Source: a bacterium
GTDB taxonomy: Bacteria > Hydrothermota > 32-111
Assembly (NCBI GenBank): GCA_028698175.1
Contig: JAQVDU010000003.1
Span: forward strand, 1 to 48,218
DNA: 48,218 bases
Direction of reading: 5' to 3'
The translations under genes and the position numbers were made by a program. The notes beneath the pieces were generated by a model. It ran no database searches. It was not told the DNA's origin and saw nothing but the letters and a program-made list of their open reading frames with translations. Every line of letters starts with the position of its first letter. Position 1 is the stretch's first letter. Below are positions 1-7,857 of the stretch, in pieces.

Positions 1-372
1 CTGCTCCTCGTTTCTTGAGGGAAGCGTGAAAAAATATCGCACAGCTTCATTTGAAGTCATTCCGTTATAGATTATACCCAATTCCCGTATCCTCTTTGCA
101 TACTCTTCCTGGGTTGTCCATTTTTTGTTGCCTTTGAAGAACATGTGCTCGTAAAGGTGCGACAATCCGCAGTTATCGGGAGTCTGAGTGTATGCTCCGT
201 TCTTGACCGCTATCTCAATCGTCACAATCGGCTCGCTTCCTGCCTTTATCATTATGACTTCAAGACCATTATCGAGAACTATGCTTTTGAATTCCCTGTC
301 GAGTATAGTCTCTCCGAAGAGGCTTGAAAATGACGACAAGATAAGAGCCGAGATAATCAGAAAACGCTTCAT
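1..372 (-). CDS. M16 family zinc protease, N-terminal part (cut by window edge)
   Basis: Not in the ORF track because the left edge cuts it; I translated it by hand. The first 124 codons are open. It begins with a signal peptide (MKRFLIISALILSSFSSLFG), then a typical M16 N-terminal strand pair (LDNGLEVIMIK) and the inverted zinc motif HLYEH at residues 72-76 (HxxEH, two zinc-ligand histidines and the catalytic Glu). Family knowledge: M16 peptidases (insulinase/pitrilysin, PqqL-like) degrade peptides, and those with signal peptides act in the periplasm. The start is clear: AAGGAG lies 6 nt upstream, and the ATG forms an ATGA overlap with the stop of the UPF0104 gene, so the two are translationally coupled. 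The C-terminal half lies outside the window, so an intact versus truncated protein cannot be told. Confidence 0.9.
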   Translation of the reverse strand, partial: MKRFLIISALILSSFSSLFGETILDREFKSIVLDNGLEVIMIKAGSEPIVTIEIAVKNGAYTQTPDNCGLSHLYEHMFFKGNKKWTTQEEYAKRIRELGIIYNGMTSNEAVRYFFTLPSRNEEQ

Positions 373-1316
373 ATTTTCTCCTTTATGCTTTTTTTCTCAG
401 TCAAAAAGAACAAGCCGCCCAAGAGACTGAAAAGAACCGTTATGATGAAAAACGAGAGCGACAATGCTACGGTCTGCTCTCTGGCGGTTCCTCCGAAGAA
501 TGTTATGTACGCCCACTCCCTAAGTCCAAGTCCGTTTATTGTGAGTGGTATCATGCTTATCACCGAGATGAATGGGACGTATATTAAAAGGTCAATGAAA
601 GTGATGTCAAGATCTTGTGAAAGAACTATGAAGTAGTTGGTGAAGACAAATACAAGTTGAATCATGAAGGAGAGGGTTAGATTTATAACTAGCTGTCTTT
701 TATGGTTTTTTATAAGCCTTAGGGATGTGAAAAGAGAGTTTATCTTTTCTCCAAATTTCAGCACTTTTATTTTGGAAAACAAAGAGAAGAAGAATCCGAA
801 GATTCTGTCATTTGCAATCGAAGCGAAGAAGAGAACCGATAGGATTATGCCTCCGGCTGAAAGAGGAATAAAGTATTTGATCTGCACCCTGTTGAAAAAA
901 ATTATCGGCATTATGGTAACATAGGTGACGATGCCCAAAAGGCCGAGCCATCTTTCAATAAGAATGGAAGAAATCACATCGGATAGCTGTTTATCCTTGT
1001 CTGCTATGTAAATCCCCCTTATAACGTCCGTTCCTACCGTTGAAGGAAGGAAATTGCCGAAAAAGAGGCCTATTATGTAAATTTTAAATGAACGAAAAAC
1101 GGAAACATTGAAGCCATACAACTTCAAAACCATCTGCCACCTTAAAGCGAGGATGTACGTGAAAATAAAATTTGTGAGGAAAGCCAGAACAATAAAAATC
1201 AAGTTGGAATTACGCATAACCTCCAATGTTCCGAAGAAGTCTATTTTTGCAAATATGAAATAGAGTATGAGGAGCGTTACTGCGATCCTTGCAAGAGAGA
1301 GTAAAAATTGTTTCAT
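369..1316 (-). CDS. UPF0104 / LPG synthase TM-domain family membrane protein (flippase-like)
   Basis: A 315-residue integral membrane protein with about 8 hydrophobic segments. It carries signatures of the lysylphosphatidylglycerol-synthase transmembrane (AglD/UPF0104) family: NFLPSTVGTDVIRG near residue 90, ILIERWLGLLG near 120, and IPLTINGLGLREWAY near 255. Members without the soluble LPG synthetase domain, like this one, are thought to move or modify lipid-linked substrates in the inner membrane; the substrate is unknown. It is first in a two-gene unit with the M16 protease. No Shine-Dalgarno precedes the ATG; instead a TATATT box ends 6 nt before it, so the mRNA is probably leaderless. 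A paralogue lies at 19219-20130. Confidence 0.85.
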   Translation of the reverse strand: MKQFLLSLARIAVTLLILYFIFAKIDFFGTLEVMRNSNLIFIVLAFLTNFIFTYILALRWQMVLKLYGFNVSVFRSFKIYIIGLFFGNFLPSTVGTDVIRGIYIADKDKQLSDVISSILIERWLGLLGIVTYVTIMPIIFFNRVQIKYFIPLSAGGIILSVLFFASIANDRIFGFFFSLFSKIKVLKFGEKINSLFTSLRLIKNHKRQLVINLTLSFMIQLVFVFTNYFIVLSQDLDITFIDLLIYVPFISVISMIPLTINGLGLREWAYITFFGGTAREQTVALSLSFFIITVLFSLLGGLFFLTEKKSIKEKI

Positions 1317-1322
1317 TGAATA

Positions 1323-1350
1323 AATATATGTTAAGGATACTATTTGTCAA
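1323..1350 (-). promoter_or_regulatory. Sigma-70-type promoter of the UPF0104 gene, predicted leaderless
   Basis: On the minus strand: TTGACA (1345-1350), 16-nt spacer, TATATT (1323-1328), then 6 nt (tattca) to the ATG at 1316. Both boxes match the consensus closely, and there is no room for a Shine-Dalgarno after the expected transcription start. Confidence 0.7.
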
Positions 1351-1391
1351 GGGGAAAGCTTGTTCGCTGGAGTAAGTCGGCGCTACGCTAA

Positions 1392-1416
1392 TTCAGTTAA
1401 AGGTTACAAGTTAAAA
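1392..1416 (+). repeat. 25-nt direct repeat, copy 1
   Basis: The sequence starting ttcagttaaaggttacaagt is repeated exactly (25 of 25 nt) at 1733-1757. The two copies flank the segment holding the GGGGACA palindromes. A shorter related string (gttaaaag) follows copy 1 immediately. Confidence 0.85.
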
Positions 1417-1514
1417 GTTAAAAGGTAATTCACAGTTGAGTAAGATTTTATCTTTACAGGCATACTCAAAAATTTCAGTGCGGCTTAAGCACTGGGATTC
1501 AATGTTTAGGAGTC

Positions 1515-1545
1515 TGTGGGGACATTCCTTCGGTGTGTCCCCACA
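1515..1545. repeat. Palindrome with 10-bp perfect stem (REP-like)
   Basis: TGTGGGGACA (1515-1524) pairs perfectly with TGTCCCCACA (1536-1545) around an 11-nt loop. It has no T-tract on either side, so it is not an obvious terminator. It shares its core with the palindrome at 1623-1648, which suggests a repeated element rather than a chance fold. Confidence 0.75.
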
Positions 1546-1622
1546 ACAGAATTCAATTCTTATTGAACTGGTAAGCCCAAAGTGAATGAGAACATTATCA
1601 CAAGGCAGGTCATCATGTGGGT

Positions 1623-1648
1623 TGGGGACAGCACTTGTACTGTCCCCA
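1623..1648. repeat. Second palindrome, 9-bp stem (REP-like)
   Basis: TGGGGACAG (1623-1631) pairs with CTGTCCCCA (1640-1648) around an 8-nt loop (cacttgta). It has the same GGGGACA/TGTCCCC core as the palindrome about 100 nt upstream but a different loop. Confidence 0.75.
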
Positions 1649-1732
1649 CTATATGACTGCTGTTTTCAGCATTCCAACTCTAACCCATCATGATATGCTG
1701 CCGGTGATGATGTCCGAATGAACACTAAACTG

Positions 1733-1757
1733 TTCAGTTAAAGGTTACAAGTTAAAA
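1733..1757 (+). repeat. 25-nt direct repeat, copy 2
   Basis: Exact match to 1392-1416, in the same orientation, 341 bp downstream. Confidence 0.85.
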
Positions 1758-1831
1758 AGATAAAATAGCCACAGGAAAACCACTTGCACTGACCCTGTTT
1801 CACCGGACTACTCTTTAATTCATTTTTTCCC

Positions 1832-1859
1832 TTGACAAGTCCGGCCTGAAAATTATATT
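1832..1859 (+). promoter_or_regulatory. Promoter of hsp20
   Basis: TTGACA (1832-1837), 16-nt spacer, TATATT (1854-1859). The transcript would carry a roughly 20-nt leader with a strong AAGGAGGA 9 nt before the ATG. No CIRCE-like inverted repeat is visible nearby. Confidence 0.7.
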
Positions 1860-1886
1860 TTAGCAAAACAACAAGGAGGACATAAA

Positions 1887-2336
1887 ATGAAGAACACTTT
1901 GCAGAAGTTTTCGCCTATGAATGACCTTTTCGACCTCAGAAAGGAGATTGATTCAATGTTTGACAACAGATTCTTCGGAGGAATGCTTCAGAGGTTCGGC
2001 GAACAGGCATGGGCTCCGGTTATGGACATTGTCGAAAGCGACAAGGACTTCACGGTGAAAGTAGAGCTTCCGGGAATGAAGAAAGAGGAGATCAAGATAA
2101 ACATTGAAAACAATATCCTTTCCATAGAGGGAGAGAGAAAGAGCGAATCCGAAGAGAAGGGAAAGACATTCCACAGAATCGAGAGGTCCTACGGATCATT
2201 CTACAGAGCCGTCTCCCTTCCCAAGCAGATTGACGAACAGAAGATAAAGGCCTCTTTCAACGACGGCCTTCTGACAGTGGTGCTTCCGAAATCGGACATT
2301 GCAAAGACAAAGGCGATCGAGATCACAGACAAGTGA
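1887..2336 (+). CDS. Small heat shock protein, Hsp20/alpha-crystallin family
   Basis: 149 residues, a normal length for bacterial Hsp20. The alpha-crystallin domain spans about residues 43-140, starting WAPVMDIVE, with VKVELPGMKKEEI in the middle and the conserved strand NDGLLTVVLPK near the C-terminus. Members are ATP-independent holdase chaperones that form oligomers in the cytoplasm and bind unfolding proteins. The gene stands alone: it has its own promoter and a strong AAGGAGGA upstream, and is followed after 24 nt by a rho-independent terminator. Confidence 0.96.
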   Translation: MKNTLQKFSPMNDLFDLRKEIDSMFDNRFFGGMLQRFGEQAWAPVMDIVESDKDFTVKVELPGMKKEEIKINIENNILSIEGERKSESEEKGKTFHRIERSYGSFYRAVSLPKQIDEQKIKASFNDGLLTVVLPKSDIAKTKAIEITDK

Positions 2337-2360
2337 GGTCTGATTAAACCAATCAGTTAA

Positions 2361-2389
2361 AAGACGCCCGGAAAGGGCGTCTTTTTTTT
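2361..2389 (+). terminator. Rho-independent terminator after hsp20
   Basis: AAGACGCCC (2361-2369), loop GGAAA, GGGCGTCTT (2375-2383), running into eight T residues. A textbook intrinsic terminator just before the next promoter (2397). Confidence 0.95.
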
Positions 2390-2396
2390 CTCTTTG

Positions 2397-2424
2397 TTGA
2401 CAAATTTCAAATAATCTATATATT
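2397..2424 (+). promoter_or_regulatory. Promoter of the ABC exporter operon, predicted leaderless
   Basis: TTGACA (2397-2402), 16-nt spacer, TATATT (2419-2424), then 8 nt (agatttct) to the ATG at 2433. Transcription should start at or within 1-2 nt of the start codon. No Shine-Dalgarno is present. Confidence 0.7.
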
Positions 2425-2432
2425 AGATTTCT

Positions 2433-4151
2433 ATGTTGGCAAAATTCATTCTATCTTACTATTCAAAAGCTCCCCTGAAGGTTTTCTTTGGTTTCGTGAT
2501 GCTGATACTTGTAGACCTTGCCCAGCTCTTCGTGCCGAGGATGGGCCAAAAGGCGATAGACCTTATTGCTTCGGGCAATCAGGACGTCTCCGGGCTGTTT
2601 TGGCTCTCGCTTATAACAATAGGACTCGCATTGAGCATAGGCATATGCAGGTTCACCTGGAGAATGATAATAATAGGAACATCACATTTTATTGAGAATG
2701 ACTTTAAAAACAAATTATATGACCATCTTTTAAAGCTTGATTCCAATTTCTTCAACAAAACAAAGACAGGCGACATAATGGCTCATATGACAAATGACAT
2801 GCAGGCGATAAGAATGTCAACGGCATTCGGAATGATATCCGGATTTGACGCGATATTCCTCTTCACGGCCGCTTTGATTTTCATGCTGAACCTTGACGTG
2901 AAACTGACTCTTCTGGCTATGGCGCCCCTTCCGATAATCTCTCTGATAACTCTCTTTGCGATGAAGCTGATGTTCAGATACTTCAGGGACGTCCAGGAGT
3001 CCTTTTCCCAGCTCACTGACAAAGTGCAGGAGCTTTTAAGCGGAATAAAAGTAATTCAGGCATTCAGGCAGGAAGACAAGGAGCGTAAAAGGTTCAATGT
3101 GACGAGCAAGGATTATGTCAAAAAGAACATTGACCTTATAATGCTCTGGGGAACGATGTTTCCCCTGATTTTTCTTTTTGCAGATTTGGGGGCGGCGATA
3201 GTGCTATACATGGGAGGCCAGTATGCGATTCTCGGCAGCATAACCCCAGGGGAGTTTGTCGCTTTCTTTGTATATCTCGGCATAATCACTTGGCCTATGA
3301 TGGCTGTGGGCTGGGCATCCAATATTTTTCAGAGGGGAAACGCATCATACAAGAGGGTATATGAATTTTTGAAGGAGGAGGCGAAGATAATCGACAATGA
3401 AGATGCAAGGCATGTATCATTGCGGGGAAATATCGAACTCAAAGACATTACTTTCGGCTATCAGGATAAAGTTGTTCTGAAAGGACTCTCAATGAACATA
3501 AAGCAGGGAGAGTATGTGGGAATAATCGGAAGAATAGGAACGGGAAAATCGACTATAGCAAAGCTCATACTGAGGATTCTTGAGCCGCAGAGAGGAGAGA
3601 TTCTTTTTGACGGGTTGAGTTATAAAAAAATAAAGATAGATTCGGTGAGGGATTCGATAGGGTACGTCCCCCAGGATTCATTTTTGTTTTCAATGTCGAT
3701 AATGGACAATATAAAATTCGGCAGACGGGACGCCACAGACGAAGAGGTGCAGGATGTCGTCAAAGCATCCGCATTCTATAAAGACCTAATTGATTTCAAG
3801 CACGGGCTTGACACTATAGTGGGTGAAAAGGGAGTCACTCTTTCCGGAGGCCAGAAGCAGAGGCTCTGCATCGCCAGAGCGCTGATACGTAAGCCTAAAA
3901 TCCTCATTCTTGACGACGCTTTGAGCGCGGTTGACACTAACACGGAGAAAGAGATACTCGGAAATCTGAGCGAATACTCCAAGGGAATTACTACAATCGT
4001 AATTTCCCACAGGATATCGTCATTTATCAATGCAGACAGCATATATGTGCTTGGAGATGAAAAAGTGGAATCATGCGGCAAGCATTCGGAGCTTATAGTG
4101 AGCTCGCCACTCTACAGGGAATTTTACAGAATTCAAAGGCTGGAAGATTAG
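2433..4151 (+). CDS. ABC exporter subunit with degenerate catalytic site (half-transporter 1)
   Basis: 572 residues with type I exporter architecture: six membrane helices in about residues 1-310, then an ATPase domain. Walker A is GRIGTGKST (366-374) and the signature is canonical LSGGQ (470-474). Walker B ends LILDD, so the catalytic Glu is replaced by Asp (D494-D495); the switch His is H526 (VISHR). This replacement marks the degenerate member of heterodimeric exporters such as TM287/288. The partner follows after 1 nt. The substrate cannot be read from the sequence; drugs, lipids and peptides are all handled by this family. Inner membrane, ATP-driven export. Confidence 0.93.
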   Translation: MLAKFILSYYSKAPLKVFFGFVMLILVDLAQLFVPRMGQKAIDLIASGNQDVSGLFWLSLITIGLALSIGICRFTWRMIIIGTSHFIENDFKNKLYDHLLKLDSNFFNKTKTGDIMAHMTNDMQAIRMSTAFGMISGFDAIFLFTAALIFMLNLDVKLTLLAMAPLPIISLITLFAMKLMFRYFRDVQESFSQLTDKVQELLSGIKVIQAFRQEDKERKRFNVTSKDYVKKNIDLIMLWGTMFPLIFLFADLGAAIVLYMGGQYAILGSITPGEFVAFFVYLGIITWPMMAVGWASNIFQRGNASYKRVYEFLKEEAKIIDNEDARHVSLRGNIELKDITFGYQDKVVLKGLSMNIKQGEYVGIIGRIGTGKSTIAKLILRILEPQRGEILFDGLSYKKIKIDSVRDSIGYVPQDSFLFSMSIMDNIKFGRRDATDEEVQDVVKASAFYKDLIDFKHGLDTIVGEKGVTLSGGQKQRLCIARALIRKPKILILDDALSAVDTNTEKEILGNLSEYSKGITTIVISHRISSFINADSIYVLGDEKVESCGKHSELIVSSPLYREFYRIQRLED

Positions 4152-4152
4152 T

Positions 4153-6204
4153 ATGGAAGAAGAAAGGCAGTACAAGACATCCGACAAGAATCTGCTGAAG
4201 AATATTTGGACGTATTCCAAAAAATATCTATTTCAGATAATCCTGACCTTCATATTCCTCATCATTATGAGCATTCTGCAGATTGTTCTCCCTGTTATTT
4301 CCAAAACCGCGATAGACAATTACATTCAAAAAAACTACACTGCTTTAAAATTGTCGGACAAATCGAGGGAAGTATATGAAAAGAATTCCGCATATTCGTA
4401 TAAGGCAGACTCTCTGTTATTCGTCCCTTCGAGAGTGATAACAAAGGATGAATACTATCTTATGAAGAGAGACTCCGTTATGCTTGAAGAGAAATATTAT
4501 CCTGTCGAATTAAAATACAGAGATTACCTTGAAGAGGAAAGCATCGATTATATACACGTGGGTGATTTCTGCCTGGTCGAGCAGAATTCTTTGAAATCTA
4601 TGGATGACAGATATCTGAGAGAGGTGAGGGGGAAGGACATATCAAGCGTAAAGAGATTCGCTTTGTTATATGTTCTCCTTCTTGTTGTGTCATTTTTATT
4701 CAATTACATGCAGGTCATCATTCTGGCTATCGTTTCGGAAAACATAATGTATGACATGAGGGACAGGATGATGAAACACCTGATGTCCCTCTCCATGGAT
4801 TTCTTTCATAAAAATCCGCTTGGCCGCCTAGTGACAAGGGCGACAAACGACATTGCCGCTCTAAGGGAGCTCTTTACGGATGTTTTCATCTACTCGGCAA
4901 AGGACATTCTCACGATCATAGGGGTCATTATAATAATGTTCAGAATGTCGTGGAAGCTCTCCCTTGTAGTTCTCGGCGCTATGCCTTTTGTGATTATCCT
5001 TCTCCTTCTTTTTCAGAAATTCGCAAGGGGGGCTTACAGGGACGTAAGGACAACACTGGCAAAAGTCAATGCCTTTCTCTCCGAGGCAATAACCGGTGTC
5101 TCCCTCATTCAGGCATTTCATCAGGAGAAGCAGTCCTATGATGATTTTTCCGTGACAGGCAAAAATTATTACAAAGCCAACATGAATCAGCTCTTTATAT
5201 TCTCCATATTCAGGCCTCTCATAGACGTAATGTCATACATAACAATAGCAGTGATGATTTATGTGGGAGGAAGAGGAATATTCAACGGAGAGTTCACCAT
5301 AGGGATACTCTTTGCATTTTTGTCTTATATAGAGCTATTCTTCAGGCCGATTTTTGATTTCTCCGAAAAGTACAACATATACCAGTCAGCAATGGCTTCA
5401 TCCGAGAGGATATTCCTCCTTCTTGACGAAAAACCGTCAATAAAGGAGAGCGATAACCCGATAAAGCCGAAAGAGATCCTCGGAAAGATTGAATTCAAAA
5501 ACGTCACTTTTGAGTACAAAAAGAATGAACCTGTTCTTCGGGACGTATCATTCACAATCGAACCAAATACTTCCGCAGCCTTTGTCGGAGCAACAGGAGC
5601 CGGAAAGACAACCCTGATAAACCTTTTAATGAGATACTATGACCCGCAGGAGGGAGAGATACTGATAGACAAAGTGAACATAAAAGATATGCCGATTGAG
5701 TTTCTGCGCTCCTATTTCGGACTTGTAATGCAGGATGTGATGATATTTTCAGGCGACATCAAGTACAATATTCTTTTAAACAGAGATATAGAAGAAAAGA
5801 GGATGATTGAATATGCAGAGTATGTGAATGCAGACAAGTTCATAAACAAAATCCCCGGAAACTATTCCGCAATGCTCAATGAGAGGGGGTCAAACCTCTC
5901 AACAGGCCAGAGGCAGCTTCTCGCATTCGCCAGAGCTCTTGTGGACCAGCCGAAGGTTCTGGTGCTTGACGAAGCGACTTCAAATATTGATTCAGAGACA
6001 GAGTATCTCATACAGGATGCTATAAAGAAAATAATGAACGACAGGACTACAATAGCGATTGCTCACCGCCTTTCAACAATTCAGGATGCGGACAGAATAT
6101 ACGCTCTTCATAAAGGAAAAATTGTGGAGCAGGGGAACCACAGAGAGCTTCTCTCAAACAGAAAATATTACTATGACCTCTACAAGCTCCAGTATGTGAA
6201 ATAG
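4153..6204 (+). CDS. ABC exporter subunit with catalytic Glu and large extracytoplasmic loop (half-transporter 2)
   Basis: 683 residues, about 100 longer than usual. The excess is a hydrophilic stretch between TM1 and TM2 (about residues 58-165), which by topology is extracytoplasmic. ATPase motifs: Walker A GATGAGKTT (479-487), signature LSTGQ (582-586, a non-canonical Thr in place of Gly), Walker B LVLDEA with catalytic E607, and switch H638 (IAHRLST). In a heterodimer the odd LSTGQ faces the Asp-substituted Walker B of subunit 1, and the canonical LSGGQ of subunit 1 faces E607 here. This gives exactly one competent and one degenerate ATP site. It starts 1 nt after the upstream stop, so it is translationally coupled. 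Confidence 0.93.
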   Translation: MEEERQYKTSDKNLLKNIWTYSKKYLFQIILTFIFLIIMSILQIVLPVISKTAIDNYIQKNYTALKLSDKSREVYEKNSAYSYKADSLLFVPSRVITKDEYYLMKRDSVMLEEKYYPVELKYRDYLEEESIDYIHVGDFCLVEQNSLKSMDDRYLREVRGKDISSVKRFALLYVLLLVVSFLFNYMQVIILAIVSENIMYDMRDRMMKHLMSLSMDFFHKNPLGRLVTRATNDIAALRELFTDVFIYSAKDILTIIGVIIIMFRMSWKLSLVVLGAMPFVIILLLLFQKFARGAYRDVRTTLAKVNAFLSEAITGVSLIQAFHQEKQSYDDFSVTGKNYYKANMNQLFIFSIFRPLIDVMSYITIAVMIYVGGRGIFNGEFTIGILFAFLSYIELFFRPIFDFSEKYNIYQSAMASSERIFLLLDEKPSIKESDNPIKPKEILGKIEFKNVTFEYKKNEPVLRDVSFTIEPNTSAAFVGATGAGKTTLINLLMRYYDPQEGEILIDKVNIKDMPIEFLRSYFGLVMQDVMIFSGDIKYNILLNRDIEEKRMIEYAEYVNADKFINKIPGNYSAMLNERGSNLSTGQRQLLAFARALVDQPKVLVLDEATSNIDSETEYLIQDAIKKIMNDRTTIAIAHRLSTIQDADRIYALHKGKIVEQGNHRELLSNRKYYYDLYKLQYVK

Positions 6205-6240
6205 AAAATCAAAAAGCAAACCCTTTAAAAATCTACTTTC

Positions 6241-6269
6241 TTGACATAACTATCCCATTATGATATACT
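6241..6269 (+). promoter_or_regulatory. Promoter of the secDF operon
   Basis: TTGACA (6241-6246), 17-nt spacer, TATACT (6264-6269), then a leader of about 35 nt containing AGGAGG (6300-6305) 4 nt before the ATG of secD. Confidence 0.7.
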
Positions 6270-6309
6270 TCATTGTTTTTATAATTATATATAATGCATA
6301 GGAGGCTTA

Positions 6310-7848
6310 ATGAAACTGGATATCAGATGGAGAGTTCTGATTGTAGCGCTGGTGTTGGTACTTTCTGTTTATCAACTCTATTTTACCTACAGATACTACA
6401 CTTTGTCCAATGAGGATAAGGTAAAGATGAAACCGGAGGAGATAAGCCGTTTAAAAGACAGGGCTCTTCACCTCGGTCTCGACCTTCAAGGCGGAATGAA
6501 CCTGATACTCGAAGTCGACAAGACCCAGCTCTCCAAAGACGAGGCTGACGGAGCTGTGGACAGAGCTCTGGAGATACTTAGAAACAGAATCGACCAGTTC
6601 GGAGTCTCCGAACCCACAATTGAAAAACAGGGCGCAAACAGAATCAATATACAGCTGCCCGGTGTGGTGGACAGAGAGAGGGCAAAGATGCTTCTCGGAC
6701 AGACCGCTCAGCTTGAATTCAGAATCGTAGCCGAAAATGACGTTTTTCAGAAGCTTATAGAGAATATTGACAAGAGGCTTGATGACCTCAAATATGAAGA
6801 GAATGAGCGTCTCGGAGCATCAGTTGATTTCAACGGCTCTGATTTTATTGTTTATCCTGAAAATATTCCGGTTATAAAGGATATTCTTGCAAATGAAGAG
6901 ATAAAGAAGCTCATTCCCGCCGACTACATAATTATGTGGGGCAGGGAGAAAGAGAAGGAGGGAACGACTGCCACGATGCTCTGCCTTGTAGACAGAAATC
7001 CTGTTTTAAAGGGAGACGCCATACTTGAAGCGCTTCCCGGAATAGGCACGAGCGACAATCCGTACGGAGTGAAAGTCCAGCTCACCATGAACAGAACCGC
7101 AAAAAACAAATGGGCATCCATCACCGGCTCAAACATCGGCAGAAGGATAGCATTTTCGCTTGATTCGGTTATTGTGTCTGCACCAGTGGTAAGGGAGAGA
7201 ATTCCTTCGGGAAACACTGAAATTTCAATGGGCACCGGAACAATAGACGACGCAAAGGACCTCGCCATAATACTCAAGGCGGGAGCTCTTCCCGCGCCGG
7301 TTAAAATTGTCGAGGAGCGTTCCGTTGGGCCTACCCTCGGATCCGATTCCATAAATCAGGGAATCAAATCAATGATTTACGGTGCGCTGGTTGTCTTTAT
7401 TTTCATGGCAATCTACTATGCAATGTCAGGCCTCATCGCTAACCTTGCAATGATACTGAATATGATAATCCTCCTTGCAGTGCTCTCTCTGTTCAGAGCG
7501 ACTTTGACTCTGCCGGGCATGGCAGGACTGATACTTCTCATAGGAACGGCAATCGACGCAAATGTCCTTATATTTGAAAGAATAAGAGAGGAGATAGCAT
7601 CTGGAAAGACAATGAAAACGGCAATATCAACTGGCTATGCAAAGGCATTCACTACGATTCTTGATGCCAACCTTACTTCGCTTCTGACAGCCCTGATACT
7701 CTACTGGTTCGGCACCGGGCCTATTAAGGGTTTCGCAATAACATTGGGCATAGGACTCGTGGTCAGCTTCTTCACTGCGATATTTGTCACGAGAATCATC
7801 TTTGATCTTATAACCAGCAATAAAAACTTTAAGCGGCTTTCAATATAA
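6310..7848 (+). CDS. secD: Protein translocase subunit SecD
   Basis: 512 residues. TM1 at residues 7-27 is followed by the conserved periplasmic entry GLDLQGGMNLILEVD (about 56-70) and the P1 domain motif ALEILRNRIDQFGVSEP. After about residue 355 there are five further membrane helices with the RND-type signature LIGTAIDANVLIFERIREE. SecD works with SecF at the SecYEG channel, using the proton gradient to pull proteins out on the periplasmic side. The gene has a good Shine-Dalgarno and is followed directly by secF. Length and domain order are normal for a separate SecD. Confidence 0.97.
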   Translation: MKLDIRWRVLIVALVLVLSVYQLYFTYRYYTLSNEDKVKMKPEEISRLKDRALHLGLDLQGGMNLILEVDKTQLSKDEADGAVDRALEILRNRIDQFGVSEPTIEKQGANRINIQLPGVVDRERAKMLLGQTAQLEFRIVAENDVFQKLIENIDKRLDDLKYEENERLGASVDFNGSDFIVYPENIPVIKDILANEEIKKLIPADYIIMWGREKEKEGTTATMLCLVDRNPVLKGDAILEALPGIGTSDNPYGVKVQLTMNRTAKNKWASITGSNIGRRIAFSLDSVIVSAPVVRERIPSGNTEISMGTGTIDDAKDLAIILKAGALPAPVKIVEERSVGPTLGSDSINQGIKSMIYGALVVFIFMAIYYAMSGLIANLAMILNMIILLAVLSLFRATLTLPGMAGLILLIGTAIDANVLIFERIREEIASGKTMKTAISTGYAKAFTTILDANLTSLLTALILYWFGTGPIKGFAITLGIGLVVSFFTAIFVTRIIFDLITSNKNFKRLSI

Positions 7849-7857
7849 GGAGGAATG

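Larger units (their letters stand above)
1317..1886. other. 570-bp non-coding region with palindromes and direct repeats
   Basis: No ORF of useful length on either strand. It contains the divergent promoters of the UPF0104 gene (left end) and hsp20 (right end). In the middle are a 25-nt direct repeat in two copies, two palindromes sharing the TGGGGACA/TGTCCCCA core, and a smaller hairpin CAGTGC/GCACTG (1476-1494). It looks like the remains of, or a target for, small REP-like mobile sequences. No tRNA or other RNA fold was recognised. Confidence 0.7.

Noticed and set aside
1515-1545. Palindrome as a rho-independent terminator
   Set aside because: No T-tract on either strand, and both flanking genes point away from it.
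1392-1757. CRISPR array
   Set aside because: Only two repeat copies, 316 bp apart, with no regular spacers and no cas genes; nothing else in the window resembles an array.
1317-1886. Insertion sequence or small RNA gene in the non-coding region
   Set aside because: No transposase ORF, no terminal inverted repeats enclosing a gene, and no recognisable structured RNA; only the repeats and promoters are supported.
6924-7352. 142-residue minus-strand ORF
   Set aside because: Antisense shadow of secD, which has strong family motifs over the same stretch.
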